The position numbers and the translations under genes are program-made. Below, one piece after another: positions 1 to 11,224 of a stretch of 64,000 bases of DNA; the first letter of the stretch is position 1, and the number at the start of each line of letters is the position of its first letter. The DNA comes from Petaurus breviceps papuanus (Eukaryota; Chordata; Mammalia; Diprotodontia; Petauridae). Under the pieces are notes generated by a model. That model was not told the origin of the DNA. It saw only the letters and a program-made list of their open reading frames with translations, and made no database searches. The DNA is taken from positions 19,581,695 to 19,645,694 of the forward strand of contig JAMXIF010000086.1 of assembly GCA_028583685.1 (NCBI GenBank), given 5' to 3'.

Positions 1-1313
1 CTCATCCACAAGGCTCAGATGCCACCAGAGTCTCATATGAATCCCAGTTCCTGGCTCTTCAAACCTTTCAAAGCTCACAAGGTCATAACCTAGTCTGTTC
101 CAATTCTAACTCTCATTCACTTAAGAGCAAGAAAGAATGAAACACAAGGAAGACTGAAAAACAGCCTCATTGTCTACTCACTCATGATTTTATTTGAGGT
201 CAGGTAAAGAGAGTAGACAGTTTGTGCTCCCTTATCTTAACCTGGGGTCCTTTCCTTGCTCACGGGGAAGCAGAACAACACTATTCTAGAGATGTATGTG
301 TCTAACAAACACCATTTTGAAGGATGTGTTGTCAAGGTCCCTCATCTAGTTCAAATAACCCTGGTTGAGTATCATGGTTTTTACTCTTTTTCAAAATATC
401 TTCCAAATATGTGAACCCAACACTTATTGGTTAGTTAAGCTTAACTCCCCACCACAGAACACTGTTGTTTGGCTGGGTACTCTAAATGGGCTTGAAAAGG
501 CATATAAACTAAATATATACAATAGGAAAGAGGGTATCTGTGGGTAGTCTCCCTTGGTGTGCTAATAAATTTCTTTCCCTTTCAGTAGTTTATTTGACTT
601 CCAGTCTTTCAAATTGCTAATAGGTAAAATACTCCCAAATCACAAGAGGCAAACTTGAGAGAGAGGGCTCAATTTGGCTGGATTAGCACCTTTTATATGT
701 ACACCTTGTAAAGGCTCAGCAGCCAATTAAAAGGTAGGCAATAAGCCATTAGGAAAGAGTCACAGAATTCTTGCACACATTTTGGAATAGGTCTCCATTC
801 TACTTTTCTAGAAGTAGGTTCTCCAAGCACCCACTCTGTTACCAACAGGCAAAGCAGACTACACATGCCCTTTGAAGTGAAGAACTGAGACCCTTCATTC
901 CAACTCATTATGAATTTCCAGAAGCAAGATCACCAAACAGTCATGTAATTCCCTTGAGCATGCTCCTAGGTCTCAGCCCTAGTTGGCCAGTCTTTGGTAA
1001 TACAGTCATATTGCTACTATGACAAGAATTTTTTTTACTTCTTTTTATTAGTCTTTATTCCTTGGGTTCAGGGTTGCCTTTCCTGTTTAGGTTATTTGAC
1101 TGTCTAAAGTCTATCTCATGGGACAATAAAATTTAGTGAAAGCCCTTCCTGAGATAAGAAACCAAAAGAGGTCAGGTTTCCCAAAGTAATTTGACTTGTT
1201 TTATTTGTGGAAGGATCCCAACAGGATCCAAACCTGTGATCAGCTTCTGACAGGTAAATTTCTCCTCTAAATTAGCCAATTGGGAACTATCTATAGAGTC
1301 AAAGTAAGTGTTT
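1..1313. other. Intergenic DNA, nothing recognised
   Basis: This stretch has no convincing coding region, RNA gene or repeat that I can name. The short open frames have no family resemblance. It lies upstream of the TENT2 promoter. Confidence 0.5.
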
Positions 1314-1314
1314 T

Positions 1315-1856
1315 GGGGCAGCTAGGTGACTCAGTGGATAGGTGATTCAGTGGATAGTGCCAGGTCTGGAGTTAGGAAGACTTCATGAGTTCAACTCTAG
1401 CTTTAGATAATTTCTAGCTGTATGACCCTGGGCAACTCACTTAACCCTGTTTTCCCCAGTTTCCTCATCTGTAAAATGAGATGGCAAACCATTCTAGTAT
1501 CTTTGACAAGAAAACCCCAAATGGGGGTGGCCAGGTAGCAGAGCGAGTAAGAGCACCGGCCCCAGTGTTGGGATGACCTGGGGATCGAATCCAGGCTCAG
1601 ACACTTAGCACCCACCCAGAAACACCTGGCCATGTAACCTTGAGCAAGTTACTTAATCCCAATTGCTTAGGGGCGGTCAGGTGGCTCAGCGAGTAAGAGC
1701 ACTGGCCCCAGTGTTGGGATGACCTGGGGATCTAATCCGGGCTCAGATACTTGGCACCATACCCAGAAATAACTGAGCAAGTTAACTTAACCCCAATTGA
1801 CTAAAAAAAAGAAAGAAAGAAAACCCCAAATGAAGTCATGAAGAGTGGAACACAAC
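1315..1856 (+). repeat. MAR1-like SINE, split by a later insertion
   Basis: A tRNA-derived head (ggggcagctaggtg), a CORE/MIR-like middle (cctcatctgtaaaatgag) and an RTE-like tail are recognisable. The head has a short internal duplication (tcagtggata twice). The element runs to about 1523 and resumes at about 1833 with the expected continuation (agtcatgaagag...acaactgaa). The 1524-1819 block is inserted within it, flanked by a 13-bp duplication (aaaaccccaaatg). Confidence 0.85.
1524..1819 (+). repeat. Head-to-tail dimer of a marsupial SINE
   Basis: Two copies of the same SINE family lie directly end to end, at 1524-1669 and 1670-1819. Each begins with a ggggtggcc/ggggcggtc head and contains gagtaagagcac, gttgggatgacctgggg and caagtt...acttaa. 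Only the second has an A-rich tail (aaaaaaaagaaagaaag). The second copy lacks the short segment around tggccatgtaacc seen in the first. One 13-bp target duplication (1511-1523 and 1820-1832) flanks the pair. Confidence 0.85.
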
Positions 1857-2096
1857 TGAACAAGAAGTCTGTTTTAAATTTTACAGTCTTGGAAGATGTG
1901 TGTGTAATTGCCTCATCTTTGATATAGGTGAATGAACAAAAATTACTTCTCTCTTTGACATAATTGGAAACTATATATGTCTTGTTAGAACTCTAATCAG
2001 AGATCAGCGTTATTTTTCTGAGCACTGAACCTGTGCTTAAACACAATAAAACTGATTTTTAACCTCTGGAATCTCTGTGTGGTGATTGTGTAGCAC

Positions 2097-2480
2097 CAAT
2101 TTATCTATCACAAGAGCTCTGTGGGAATATTTTTCTTGTAATACTATCCTCTGCCTAGTCTGTAGAATATTCAAATTGGTCTGCTTGTATCTTTATCTTC
2201 CTATCTTTGCACTGGTAATCTCCCTATGCCAGGAATTTCATCCTTACCTCCAACTCTTAAAATCCCTGGTTTCCTTCAAGACCCAGTTTAAGGGCTACCT
2301 TCTGCACCAAGCCATTCTAGATCCTTCTTGCTACTACAGCCTATTTTTGTGTGTTATTTGCCCAGTTAGAATGTATGCTCGTTGTGGTCAGGGACTGTTT
2401 TGCTTTTGTCTTTGTATCTTTAGCTTAGTACAATGCCTGTCACAAAGACAACAATAAGTGCTTGTTGCTTCCTTTCCACA
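2097..2480 (+). repeat. L2 LINE 3' end
   Basis: The sequence follows the L2 3' end: ccttcaagacccagtttaa, then tagaatgtatgctc...ggtcagggactg, then a degenerate tail (ccaatgcctgtcac, ataagtgcttgttg). The 123-residue open frame here lies inside this repeat and is not a gene. Confidence 0.75.
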
Positions 2481-3974
2481 TAGAAAATTCTCAGGAAAAT
2501 ATGAAATATAAAACTCACAAGATATGAAACTTAATGAATCTTTAGTAAATAAAATGAATTTCAATGGGATTGTTAACTAAATTTTACAGGGAATTAATGT
2601 AAAAGGAGATGCAATTGCTATTCCTTTTTGTTACCTTGTGTTGAATTAGAATGCCATTTATGTTAAGGTTTTTTGATACTACAGAGTAATAAAATCCAGA
2701 GGCAAATATAATTTTTGTTTCTGAATGGAACTTAAAACATATCTCATTAATTTTTGTGAAATTATATTTCTATTTTCTGCAAACTTGAAGGCATAGTCTA
2801 ATGTCATTTTGCAAGATACCTTGCTTGTAGCTTGAAGAATATATTTAAACCATTGGTATTTGAGTCTCTTTTTTCTCTCTCAGCAAACCTTGTGGGTTTC
2901 CTTGCTAGTTTTAAGATTTACTTTGCATTTTCCTGGGGAAGATTAGAAATAGCCATCTAGTTAGCAATACTCTGATATATTCTCATCTGATCTGAGGCTT
3001 CTTTCAGTTCAAGAAAAGACAATGGGGCATAAAGTTAGGCAGATAGAATATAAAAACAAATGTGTAGACCAGATATAAAAACCTTTAATTCTGAAATAGT
3101 AGAAAATTATCACTTTATGAGGAAAGGTCTTTGTTCTTTCAAGCCACAAAGGCTTTTTAGCATTCCCCAGGAACAATGATTCAAGAGAGAGGAGTCTGCT
3201 GACTCTGAAGCTGGCTCCTTTCACCTTCTGGACTTATGGAACCAGAAGCTGAAGTCATGGAGGGAGCTGGGAAGGTGAAAATAAGGAGAGCTGCTGTCAT
3301 GGGGAATGGACAAGCATTTGCTAGCATTGGGACACCTGATTCCAAGGTGCTGTGGTAGAAGCAAGAAGCTTATGTTTGGGATGAGATCTGTACAATGCTG
3401 AAATCCAATATTCTTTCCTTCCTTCCTTCCCAAACATCCCATGGGGTGAGTGCACTAACTTTGAACCTGATGCTTCCAGGTTTTTACTCTTGTATGTTTA
3501 AAAGTTTATTTTGTTTCATAAACTGGAAAACATGATAGATAAAGCTGTCAAGCAATGAAATTGCTAAATGGCCTGTGCTATTACTTGAATGCAGTGTTAG
3601 GGGAGGGGATAAATGGGAATGACCCTGGAAGAAAGATTTAAAACAGCCGCATCTGCCCAAGTGAGATTTCTGGCTGAGGGCTTGTAGTTAAAGGAGAGAG
3701 TTATTGATTTATTTTAACAGCTTCCTAGAGCAGAGTTTACAGTGTTTTCTCTGGGCATCAAAAGAGTCAGGAACAATATGGGATGTGAACTGGCCGGATG
3801 AATCGGACATCCACCTTTACCTTAGACTTAGTTTGAGAGGAAACTACTGGGGGCGGGGGGGAGAATGGGAAGCCTTGCAAGTGCTTGAGAGAAAATCACA
3901 TCCTAAGTGGGGAAATAGCTCATACCAGAAAAAGAAACCGCTCTCTCCAAAATTGCCAATGATTCCATAATTGC
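2481..3974. other. Intergenic DNA, nothing recognised
   Basis: AT-rich sequence with no coding exon or repeat that I can name with confidence. Short open frames at 3009-3442 and 3704-3970 have no family resemblance. Confidence 0.45.
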
Positions 3975-5600
3975 CAGATCGAATGGGCTTTTCTCCATTC
4001 TCATCCCTGACTTCTCTGAAGTCCTGTTCTTCTCCTTTATACTCTAGGCTTTCTGTGATAACATTCTCTCCTTGTTCGCTTATTATCTGCTTCAGTGCTC
4101 CTTCTCAGGCTCTTGTGTTTGACCTTCAGCCTGGTCATGCTCCATAACCACGGGAGTCCCCTAAGGTTCTATCCTGCCCTCTCTTCTTCCTCTATATTAT
4201 GCCACTTGCTCACCTTTTTTACTCCCATGGATTCAACCATCACCTCTATAGAGATGATTCTCAGTTCTACTTATCTACCCCTAACCTGTCTTCTGACCAC
4301 CAGAATTACATCTCCAACTGACCATCAGACATCTCAAAATGGATGTCCTGTAGATATATTAAACTCAACATGTCCAAAATTCAACTTATTATCTTCCTTT
4401 TTTCCCTTATCTGACTCAATTTTATTTTTGCAGTTACATATAACAATAATTTTTTTTAATGTTCATTTAAAAAAATTTTGAGTTCCAAATTCTCTTTCCC
4501 TCCCCCCTCATTGATGAAGTATGTTATTAACATTGCCCTCTGTTCAAAAGCCCCTTTACTGTCAAGAATGCTATCATTCTTCCAGTCACCCAGGTTTGCA
4601 AATTAGGTGTCATTCTTGAGTCCTTACTGTCATACTCCATACCCAATTTGTTGCTAGTGATGTAGATTCTACTTTCACAACATCTCATAAATATATATTC
4701 CCTAGTCTCCTCTGACTCTGACACAACTCTGATGCAGCCCCTCATCACCTCACAACTGGATTATTGCAATAACAATAATGGTGGTCCCTGCCACACAAGT
4801 CTCTCCTCACTCCAATTCATTCTCAACTGAACAGCTAGTGATCTTCCTAAAATGCAGGTCTGACCATGTCACCCCCTACTCAACAAATTCCAGTTGCTCT
4901 TCATCACCTCGAAAATCAAATATAAAATCCTGTTTGAGGCACTGGGACATAGAGATCCACCATGCCCTACTGTAAAGTTGAAGAGGGGATGAGGGAAGAT
5001 ATAGGAGAGAGCAGATTGGGGAGGGGATATTCAGTGGGATTGCTGTTTTGGGTTGGTGGGTAGGGGAAAAATGGGGAGAAAATTTGTAACTCAAAATCTT
5101 GTGGAAATGAATGATGTAAACTAAAAAATAAAAATAAAATAAAATCCTGTTTGGCATTCAAAGTCCTTTATAACCTGTTCCTCCTCCTTTTTCTAGTCTT
5201 CTTACACCTTATACCCCTCCTCCCTCTACATATTCCCAGGGACACCAGCCTCCATACTGTTCCTTTAACATGACATTCCATCTCCCAATTCTGGGCATTT
5301 TCACTGTTCTTCCCATATGTCTAGAATGCTCTCCCTTCTCTTTACTTTCTGGCTTCCTTCAAGTCCCAGCTAAAATTCCACCTTTTCCAGGAATCCTATC
5401 CTGATCGTACTTTAATTGTAGTTCTCTTTATTGCTTATTATTTCCAGTTTGTTCTGTATCTACTAGTTTGTACATAGTTATTTTCATGGCCCATTGGGCT
5501 GAGTTTGAGAGCAGGAACCAGCTTTGCCTTTTTCCTTGCCAGTGCTTAGCTTAGCATAGTTCCTGGCACAGAGTAGGCACTTAATGCTTACTGACTACCC
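3975..5600 (+). repeat. Long L2 LINE 3' fragment with two LINE insertions
   Basis: The sequence tracks the end of L2 ORF2 and the 3' UTR: ctttctgtgataacattctc, atggattcaaccatcacctc, cattcttccagtcacccagg, aaatgcaggtctgaccatgt, then agcatagttcctggcacagagtaggcacttaatgct. The L2 reading is interrupted at about 4427-4535 by a short reverse-strand L1 3'-end-like piece, and at 4937-5139 by a 203-bp retroposed fragment with a 14-bp target duplication. Confidence 0.8.
4937..5139 (+). repeat. 5'-truncated L1/HAL1 3' UTR copy with target duplication
   Basis: The 203-bp element ends in aaaaaataaaaataaaa and is flanked by a perfect 14-bp duplication (taaaatcctgtttg at 4923-4936 and 5140-5153) that splits an L2 sentence. 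Its body (gaggcactgggacatagaga...ggtggg...gtaactcaaaat) is the reverse complement of 42195-42415, the 3' end of the HAL1 element in this window. It is therefore a short copy of the same LINE 3' end. Confidence 0.85.
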
Positions 5601-6117
5601 CATGCAGGTCTGACCCTGTCACTCCCTATTTAATCAACTTCATGGCCCCTTACTTCCTTCAGGGCCAAAGAGAAAATCCTGTTTGATTTTTAAAGCCCTC
5701 CATAACTTGATCCCTTTTTATCATTCCAGTCTTTTTATTCCTTTCTCTCCTCCATACTAGACTTCTTGCTGCTCCTCACAGAGGACAGTCAATATTCCAT
5801 CTCAGGTCATTTTCACTGATTGTCTCACTGTCTCCCATGCCTGGCTTCTTTAAGGGAAGCAGCTACACCCCACCTTCTTGAAGATGCCCTTCCCAGTCTT
5901 TAATCTTAAGTGTTTTACCCCCCTGAGACTATTTCAAATTTACTCTGTACATATCTTGTGTATACATAGTTTTGTGTCTCTTTTATGAGTGTGAGCCCCC
6001 TGAAAACCCGGACTAAGTTTTATTGGGTATTTTTTTTGGCCTTTCTCTGAATTTCCTGTTCTCAGCACTGTGCTTGGTCTACATAGTAGACCCTTAAATT
6101 CTCAATGCCTGAATTTA
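5601..6117 (+). repeat. Second L2 LINE 3' fragment
   Basis: A second, more decayed L2 3' end restarts at gcaggtctgaccctgtcac directly after the previous tail, and ends near actgtgcttggtctacatag. It is a separate copy, because the same L2 segment is repeated. Confidence 0.75.
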
Positions 6118-6261
6118 ATCAATGAACAAGTATTTATTACTCTGTTGCTTATAATACAAAGACAAAAACTAAATAGTCCATTCTCTTAAGCTAACATTGT
6201 ATGGGGAAACAATCTCTAAGGCCTATAGGTAAATCCAAAATCCATTCGAAGTACAGGATAA

Positions 6262-6303
<42 letters not shown>

Positions 6304-6610
6304 TGAGAGAGAGAGAGAGAGAGAGAGAAAGGCCTGTCATGATGCACTTACTAGCAACTGGTAGAGTGGGGATGGGAAATCAAGGAAGGCCTCCAGAAAT
6401 TGATGCCTGACCTCAAAATCTATTAAAGGTCCTGCAGTGAGCCTTGCGCTGATAAACCCTGGAGACACCTTTCTTTCATGTGTACCTGCAGCAGCTCTGG
6501 AATTAAGATTGTAAAATTCCTTGAGGGCAAAGACTGTCATTTGCCCTTTTTCTGTATCCCTATCACTTAGTACAGTGCCCGGCACCTAGTAGGCACTTAA
6601 TAAAATGTTC
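6118..6610. repeat. Decayed L2 pieces in opposite orientations around a microsatellite
   Basis: 6118-6240 and about 6360-6400 resemble reverse-strand L2 (aagtatttattactctg, caaggaaggcctccagaa). 6500-6610 is a forward L2 tail (cttgagggcaaagactgtc, cagtgcccggcacctagtag, cacttaataaaatg). Confidence 0.55.
6264..6328. repeat. (TG)n(GA)n microsatellite
   Basis: About 19 TG units are followed directly by about 13 GA units. It lies roughly 600 bp upstream of the TENT2 CpG island and is probably length-polymorphic. Confidence 0.97.
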
Positions 6611-7339
6611 ATTTTTTTAAAAAGTGGAGGGGGAAAAGGATAGACAGTCTTGCATGCAATCGCTGGATAACTGGGTCTGTTAATACCTCTCCTCCATCCC
6701 TCTCTGACAGATCACTTTCCCAGCAACAACACAGAAAAATGTTTGGAAGCCCGGTCAGACCAGAAGCAGGAATAACAGAGAGTCATATCAAGGAAGATGG
6801 GCTGCAGTCTCAAGGCAAGAGAAAGCAAGCAAACAACTAAGCCCTCAAATCACCAGTGCCCGCACGACCAGCGGCCGGGGTACGGTGTGCTGGGGTGGGG
6901 TGGGGCGCGTGCTTTGGCAGCCACAGCGACCCCCAAGGCCAACGTCTCAAGCCACAAAGACACATTAGTGACGCTCCAGTCCAGGGGCGGGGACGACAGT
7001 GTCCATGGAGATGGCAGTCGGGGAGCCTCTCCAGGACTTCCAGGAAAGACTAAGTCCCTTAAGATCCAGGTTTCGAGGCTACCAAAAGCAGTGTTGGGTG
7101 CAAAATACTCCATCTGGAGGTGCTAAGAGAGTCAACATCCATCCCGACTCTCCTCCCCTACCATCAGCCCCGGTCCCTTCCCCCAACCCTGTCACTATTT
7201 TCGCGCAGCCTCAGAAGGAGCGAGGAGCCGGGAGGGACCGCAGGCCAGCATCCCGCAGGGCGTGCTCCTCCTTCACATGCGCAGACTGTCGCCGAACTTC
7301 GCATCAGAGGAGGGACCGAGCGCGCGACCTCCCGCTCCT

Positions 7340-7397
7340 TTCCGGGTGTTCCCTCCTTTCCGGGTGTTCCCTTCCGGGTCGCTGCCCGCTTCCGGGT
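7340..7397 (+). promoter_or_regulatory. Cluster of four ETS-like sites
   Basis: Four identical ttccgggt octamers start at 7340, 7358, 7372 and 7390, spaced 18, 14 and 18 bp. On the other strand each reads acccggaa, with the GGAA core of ETS-family sites. The first two sit in an 18-bp tandem repeat (tcctttccgggtgttccc). Binding is inferred. Confidence 0.6.
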
Positions 7398-7399
7398 TT

Positions 7400-7776
7400 G
7401 CCTGACAAGGCCCGTCCCCGTGCCCGGTGCTCGGCTCTCAGCTTCACTTCGGTCGCTTCTCCGTCCTCAGTCCCCTCCTTTTGTGTGTCTCCCACTTTCT
7501 CCATCGCCTCCTCTTTCCTCTCGTCCCTCGTTTCATCTTGGAGCAAGCAGAATCTGCGCCCTTCGGCCTCCCGGCAGAGCGAGCGAACCTCCAGGGCTGG
7601 AGCCGCGGCCCAGCTGCCCCGGGTGGACCCGGGACCCCGCCCGCCGCATTCGCAGCCGCCGCCTCAGCTGCAGCAGCCGCCGCCACCGACCCCCCTGCCA
7701 CCGTCGTCGCTCCTCCGGCCTCCTAGGGTCCCGGGGCGGCTGGTGCCGGTGACCATTCACTTCCCCGAGGACTGCT
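7400..7776 (+). other. TENT2: Probable TENT2 exon 1 (5' UTR)
   Basis: The exon end is placed at actgct|gtgagt, a good splice donor inside the CpG island, which would join to the acceptor at 8957. The transcription start is not visible, so the left edge is only a placeholder near the ETS-like cluster. An alternative donor elsewhere in the island cannot be excluded. Confidence 0.5.
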
Positions 7777-7960
7777 GTGAGTGTCCGGGCAGGGCGGGCT
7801 GCGGGTCCGGCCGCACTGCTTCCCGGGCCTGGCTCCTGGGCTCCTCCGGCCCCAGGACTTTGCACCCTGCCTCTCCCCTCCGCAGGCCCCCAGTCCCCTT
7901 TGTCCCAGAACTCCTCCTCCTCCTCTTCCTTCGGGTTTAGAAAGCTTTCCCGAGCTCCCG

Positions 7961-8957
7961 GGCATGGGACGTTGAGGAGGCAATCCGTGCTTGGTTTGGA
8001 GGAGGTTGCATTTCTGAAATTGAGGGAGAGAAGGGAGCTTGCAAGTTGTGTGTACATGTCTGTGTCTGTGCAAGAATTATCTCAACTATTGTGTCTCTCT
8101 GGTGCTTAGATGACACCTGGTAATTAATTATGTATGCGTCCCTCCCATTTCTCCCAGCACTGGAAATGAGATTCCTGCCCTACCTACCCTGGAGTGTCCA
8201 CTCTTATATCTTTTGGTCCCTTTGCTTATGTTTGATTGTGTTGGTTCTTTAATTTACTCTTTCTCCTCCTTCCAACAACCCTTTCTTTGTTTTTGAGAGT
8301 ATTGAGTATAAAGTGACTCAGTACTATTGAAGAGTATTGAATATAAAGTGACTGCAGGGCTCTTTTTACTTAACAGAATAAAGGAAATCGAAACTTAAAA
8401 GCCCAGTGTCATGCCTTTGCACTTAAGTGTTGTGAAACTACACTTTTCAAGTATTAATCTTAAAACAAAACAAAAGCAAATTCTTGTCATGGTTTTAGTT
8501 AAGAATTTTCACTTCTCATTTTGCTTTCCTCACTTTTTCTGAATGTTTAAAAATTAAAAAAAAAATAGGACTTGGGATTTATGGTTTGTTTTTGTTTTGT
8601 TTAAGCTCTTTAATTATAATTAGCCTTCCCTGAAGTTACTAGTAGACTAGCTTTGAATACTATTGATCTCTATCTTGGACTTGATGCTTCGTCTGTTTCC
8701 CAAAGCTTGTCTGATTTTTGGCCTGATAGGGGAGCAGGGAGCTTATTTTCTCTGGTTTGGAGAAACTGATGTTTTAGGGGTTTTTCTGGGAGTTTGGGAT
8801 GGATTGTACTAATAATATGTCTTCGTTATAATGAAATTGTAACTATGGAATCAGCCAATCTTCTGGGAATTTTCTTGAACTTGGGCTTGTCATTGACTGG
8901 GTCATTAATTCTCTTAATGTTACCTCAGTAACAGACCATCTCTTGAACTCTTTTCAG
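7961..8957. other. Intron 1, nothing else recognised
   Basis: Ordinary AT-rich intron between the CpG island and the small 5' UTR exon. No repeat or exon is recognised. Confidence 0.5.
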
Positions 8958-8984
8958 CTTTGAACCCCTGGACTGGATTGAGAG
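8958..8984 (+). other. TENT2: Probable TENT2 exon 2 (27-bp 5' UTR exon)
   Basis: A short segment sits between a pyrimidine-rich acceptor (ctcttttcag) and a consensus donor (gtaagt). It contains no ATG and lies between the CpG island and the start-codon exon, so it is most simply a non-coding exon. Very small exons are easy to mistake by eye. Confidence 0.5.
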
Positions 8985-9007
8985 GTAAGTTGAAGTTTGG
9001 GTTAGGT

Positions 9008-9600
9008 TGTATGGTACAGAGGAAAGAGCACTGAATTTAGAGTCAGAGGACTGACTCATCTCTTAAATCAGGGAATTGTATTGAATTTATTTCAATTCAT
9101 TATGCATTTATTAAGTGCTTACTATTCTGGGCCCTGTGCCAAGGTCCTTAACCTAGAGAAGTTTGTCTTTTATGCAGTGTTGGAGAGGGGAGAACAACAT
9201 GTAAATAAAATCTAGAAAGTAATCTCTGTGAGGAAGGGAGGACTCAGTTCTAATATGCAGGGCAGTTTGTTAACAATAGAACAGGGGTTTCCAGGGCCAC
9301 AATGGAAGGATAGAGAAGAGTGGGGTAGAGACACCATAGGGATGGGGTTGAGCATGGAGAGGAACAAGGGAGATGGTTAGGGAAGGGAGCATAGGCTTAG
9401 GAATCCTACATTCAGTCTGTTCTAAATGGAGCCATAGAGGAGTAGAAAGTCACTCACTTTATGGGAAAAATGCCAAAGATGATTTTCTTATCAGTTCCTG
9501 AGGAAAGAACTGGAGGATGGGGAAATGGCATAGGATGTCAGGGTTAAGAGTTGGTGGTGTCTTGGGATCAGGATCATGGTGAGTGAGGCATATTTGAAGT
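9008..9600. repeat. MIR-like fragment followed by reverse-strand L2
   Basis: 9010-9070 resembles a MIR head (ggtacagaggaaagagcact...agagtcagaggactg). From about 9095 the sequence reads as the reverse complement of an L2 3' end (tgcatttattaagtgcttac, ctgggccctgtgccaaggt) and fades by 9600. Confidence 0.6.
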
Positions 9601-10980
9601 ATTAGCCTGCAGTTAGGTCAGCTCTGCCTCAGCACTAATGCTAATGTTGAGGTCCTTTTCAGCTGCAAATCCTTTGATGTAAGATTTGCTGTAAATCTGT
9701 ATAGGACTTTAGAATATTTTGTGATTGCTGACATGGATTCAAAAGAAAAATCAAAACATATAGTTACAAATAAGATATATGTATAGAGTTTTAGTTGATA
9801 GAAATTAATTTAAAAGGCTATTTTTGGCCTTTTAAATTAAATTCTAAGTTAAATTAAATTAGAATTAAAATCTAATAACATTTCTTGATAACATGGAACA
9901 CATATATTGAAACAGAATCAGCTGTAAGGCCTAATTCATTATGCTGAATCTTATTTGATTTTGTTTCCCCGTCAACTCATGTTACATAAGCCAGAAGTTG
10001 CATTTTGTTGGACATATGTAGGCTCAGTACTGAGCCAGATAACAATGACTTGCAAGAGAGTTGCAGGGTGTACCTATAGCAGGATCTCTTGGAATTTCAT
10101 TGAGTTTGTACCACCTGTCCATTCTTTACTGAGGCAGCGGGTCATGGAAATTCTAGGACTCGAGTCATCAGAACTGACTGTACTGAATCCTGGTTATTAA
10201 AGTAAGAAGCCAGGCTTCTCCACCTTACTTCACTTGGCTAGGGTGGCTAACTACTTTTCTTGGGGTTAGTGTCCTGATGCTTAATTTCTGCAGTAGACGT
10301 TGCTCAGGTAACTGGGACGTGATAGGGGTAAGGCATTATAGTATCTATCCTATAATATGTTGTAGGATTTACAGTACATTGTAGGAGCCTTCAATGTGCT
10401 GTGAATCTTGAACTGTGCCTGGTACATAGTTATATATTATGGTATTGAGGGAAAAAGGGACAAAGTTTGTATATATTATTTAGATATTGAGGAGAACTTA
10501 TTTTCACAGCTTACCTCTGGTAACATATTGTCCTGAATCCCTCCTTTGTTTTTACCAATTCTATAAGACTGTAAGGTACATTAGAGAGATGTTTATAAAT
10601 AAGATAGACTAAATAAAGGTAAAATGTTTTTGTGTTTGATCCTAAATTTTACATGACAGAAAAATTTAGTAGAGATGTTCCTTTATGTTTTTTATGTTCC
10701 GTGAGTAGTATAGTGATTATTTGCCTGGTATCCCTTTCCCTTATTACCTGGCTTACCTCCTTTTTTGATATAACTTGGTAACTTAAGATTAAGACACAGT
10801 GATAACCAAAGCATCCTATACGAATTATATTTAGAAGATACCAGACATTAAGTTTAGCTATCAGAGCATTTTAAAATTGATTATCAATGCAGTAGTTAGA
10901 TGTATATAATGTGAACTAATTTTTTAAAAAATTGACTAGTGAACAGAAAATTGTAATATTTTCTTTTTGTGTTAATGTAG
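9601..10980. other. Intron 2, remainder unrecognised
   Basis: AT-rich intron leading to the acceptor tgttaatgtag at 10980. An 81-residue open frame at 9955-10200 has no recognisable homology and no good splice context. Confidence 0.5.
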
Positions 10981-11017
10981 GTACCAAAATACATGTTCAC
11001 GTCTAGTGAACAAGAGC

Positions 11018-11166
11018 ATGTTCCCAAACTCCTCGAACTTGGGTCGTCCACCCTTCCATCCAAAGTATCAGCAACCCAATAACTTCTTCAAACTTCCCCT
11101 CAACCTGTCCCCAACCCTTTCTCACCAGCAGATTATAGATGCCCAGTTCAACTGTCAAAATGTAGA
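11018..11166 (+). CDS. TENT2: TENT2 coding exon 1 (residues 1-50)
   Basis: The exon spans 10981-11166; bases 10981-11017 are 5' UTR. The ATG at 11018 opens MFPNSSNLGRPPFHPKY, matching the human start MFPNS.LGRPPF, and SHQQIIDAQFNCQN matches the conserved SHQQLIDAQFN. This N-terminal region is low-complexity (N, P, Q rich) and probably disordered. An upstream ATG at 10993 is followed in frame by a stop after three codons, so it forms only a minimal upstream frame. Donor gtaagt follows 11166; the exon ends after two bases of codon 50 (Asp). Confidence 0.96.
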
Positions 11167-11224
11167 GTAAGTATTAATGGCTTTTTGAATTTTGACACAA
11201 AACCTTTTTGGGCTATGGAGTTGC

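Larger units (their letters stand above)
6850..7960 (+). promoter_or_regulatory. TENT2: TENT2 CpG-island promoter
   Basis: This is the main GC-rich, CpG-dense block in a generally AT-rich window, and it immediately precedes the first TENT2 exons. There is no TATA box at an obvious position, which fits a housekeeping CpG promoter with dispersed starts. Sites visible by eye: an SP1/KLF-type ggggcgggg (6984-6992), an E2F-like ttttcgcgc (7198-7206), an NRF1-like half site tgcgca (7278-7283) and four ETS-like ttccgggt copies (7340-7397). The downstream part is rich in CCG/CAG-type triplets (about 7640-7710) and is probably transcribed as 5' UTR. Open frames here on both strands are by-products of high GC content. 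Confidence 0.88.

Noticed and set aside
2030-2095. LTR-like end (aataaaactg followed by gtgtggtgattgtg)
   Set aside because: Only a short resemblance to the R-U5 part of an LTR. No paired LTR, primer site or internal retroviral sequence was recognised, so I do not call an element.
4095-4481. 128-codon open frame
   Set aside because: Lies in an L2 LINE fragment and does not continue through neighbouring L2 text.
6999-7940. 313-codon open frame in the CpG island, with other overlapping frames on both strands
   Set aside because: High GC content removes stop codons in all frames. The protein is Pro/Ser/Arg low-complexity, has no recognisable domain, and overlaps the TENT2 promoter and 5' UTR.
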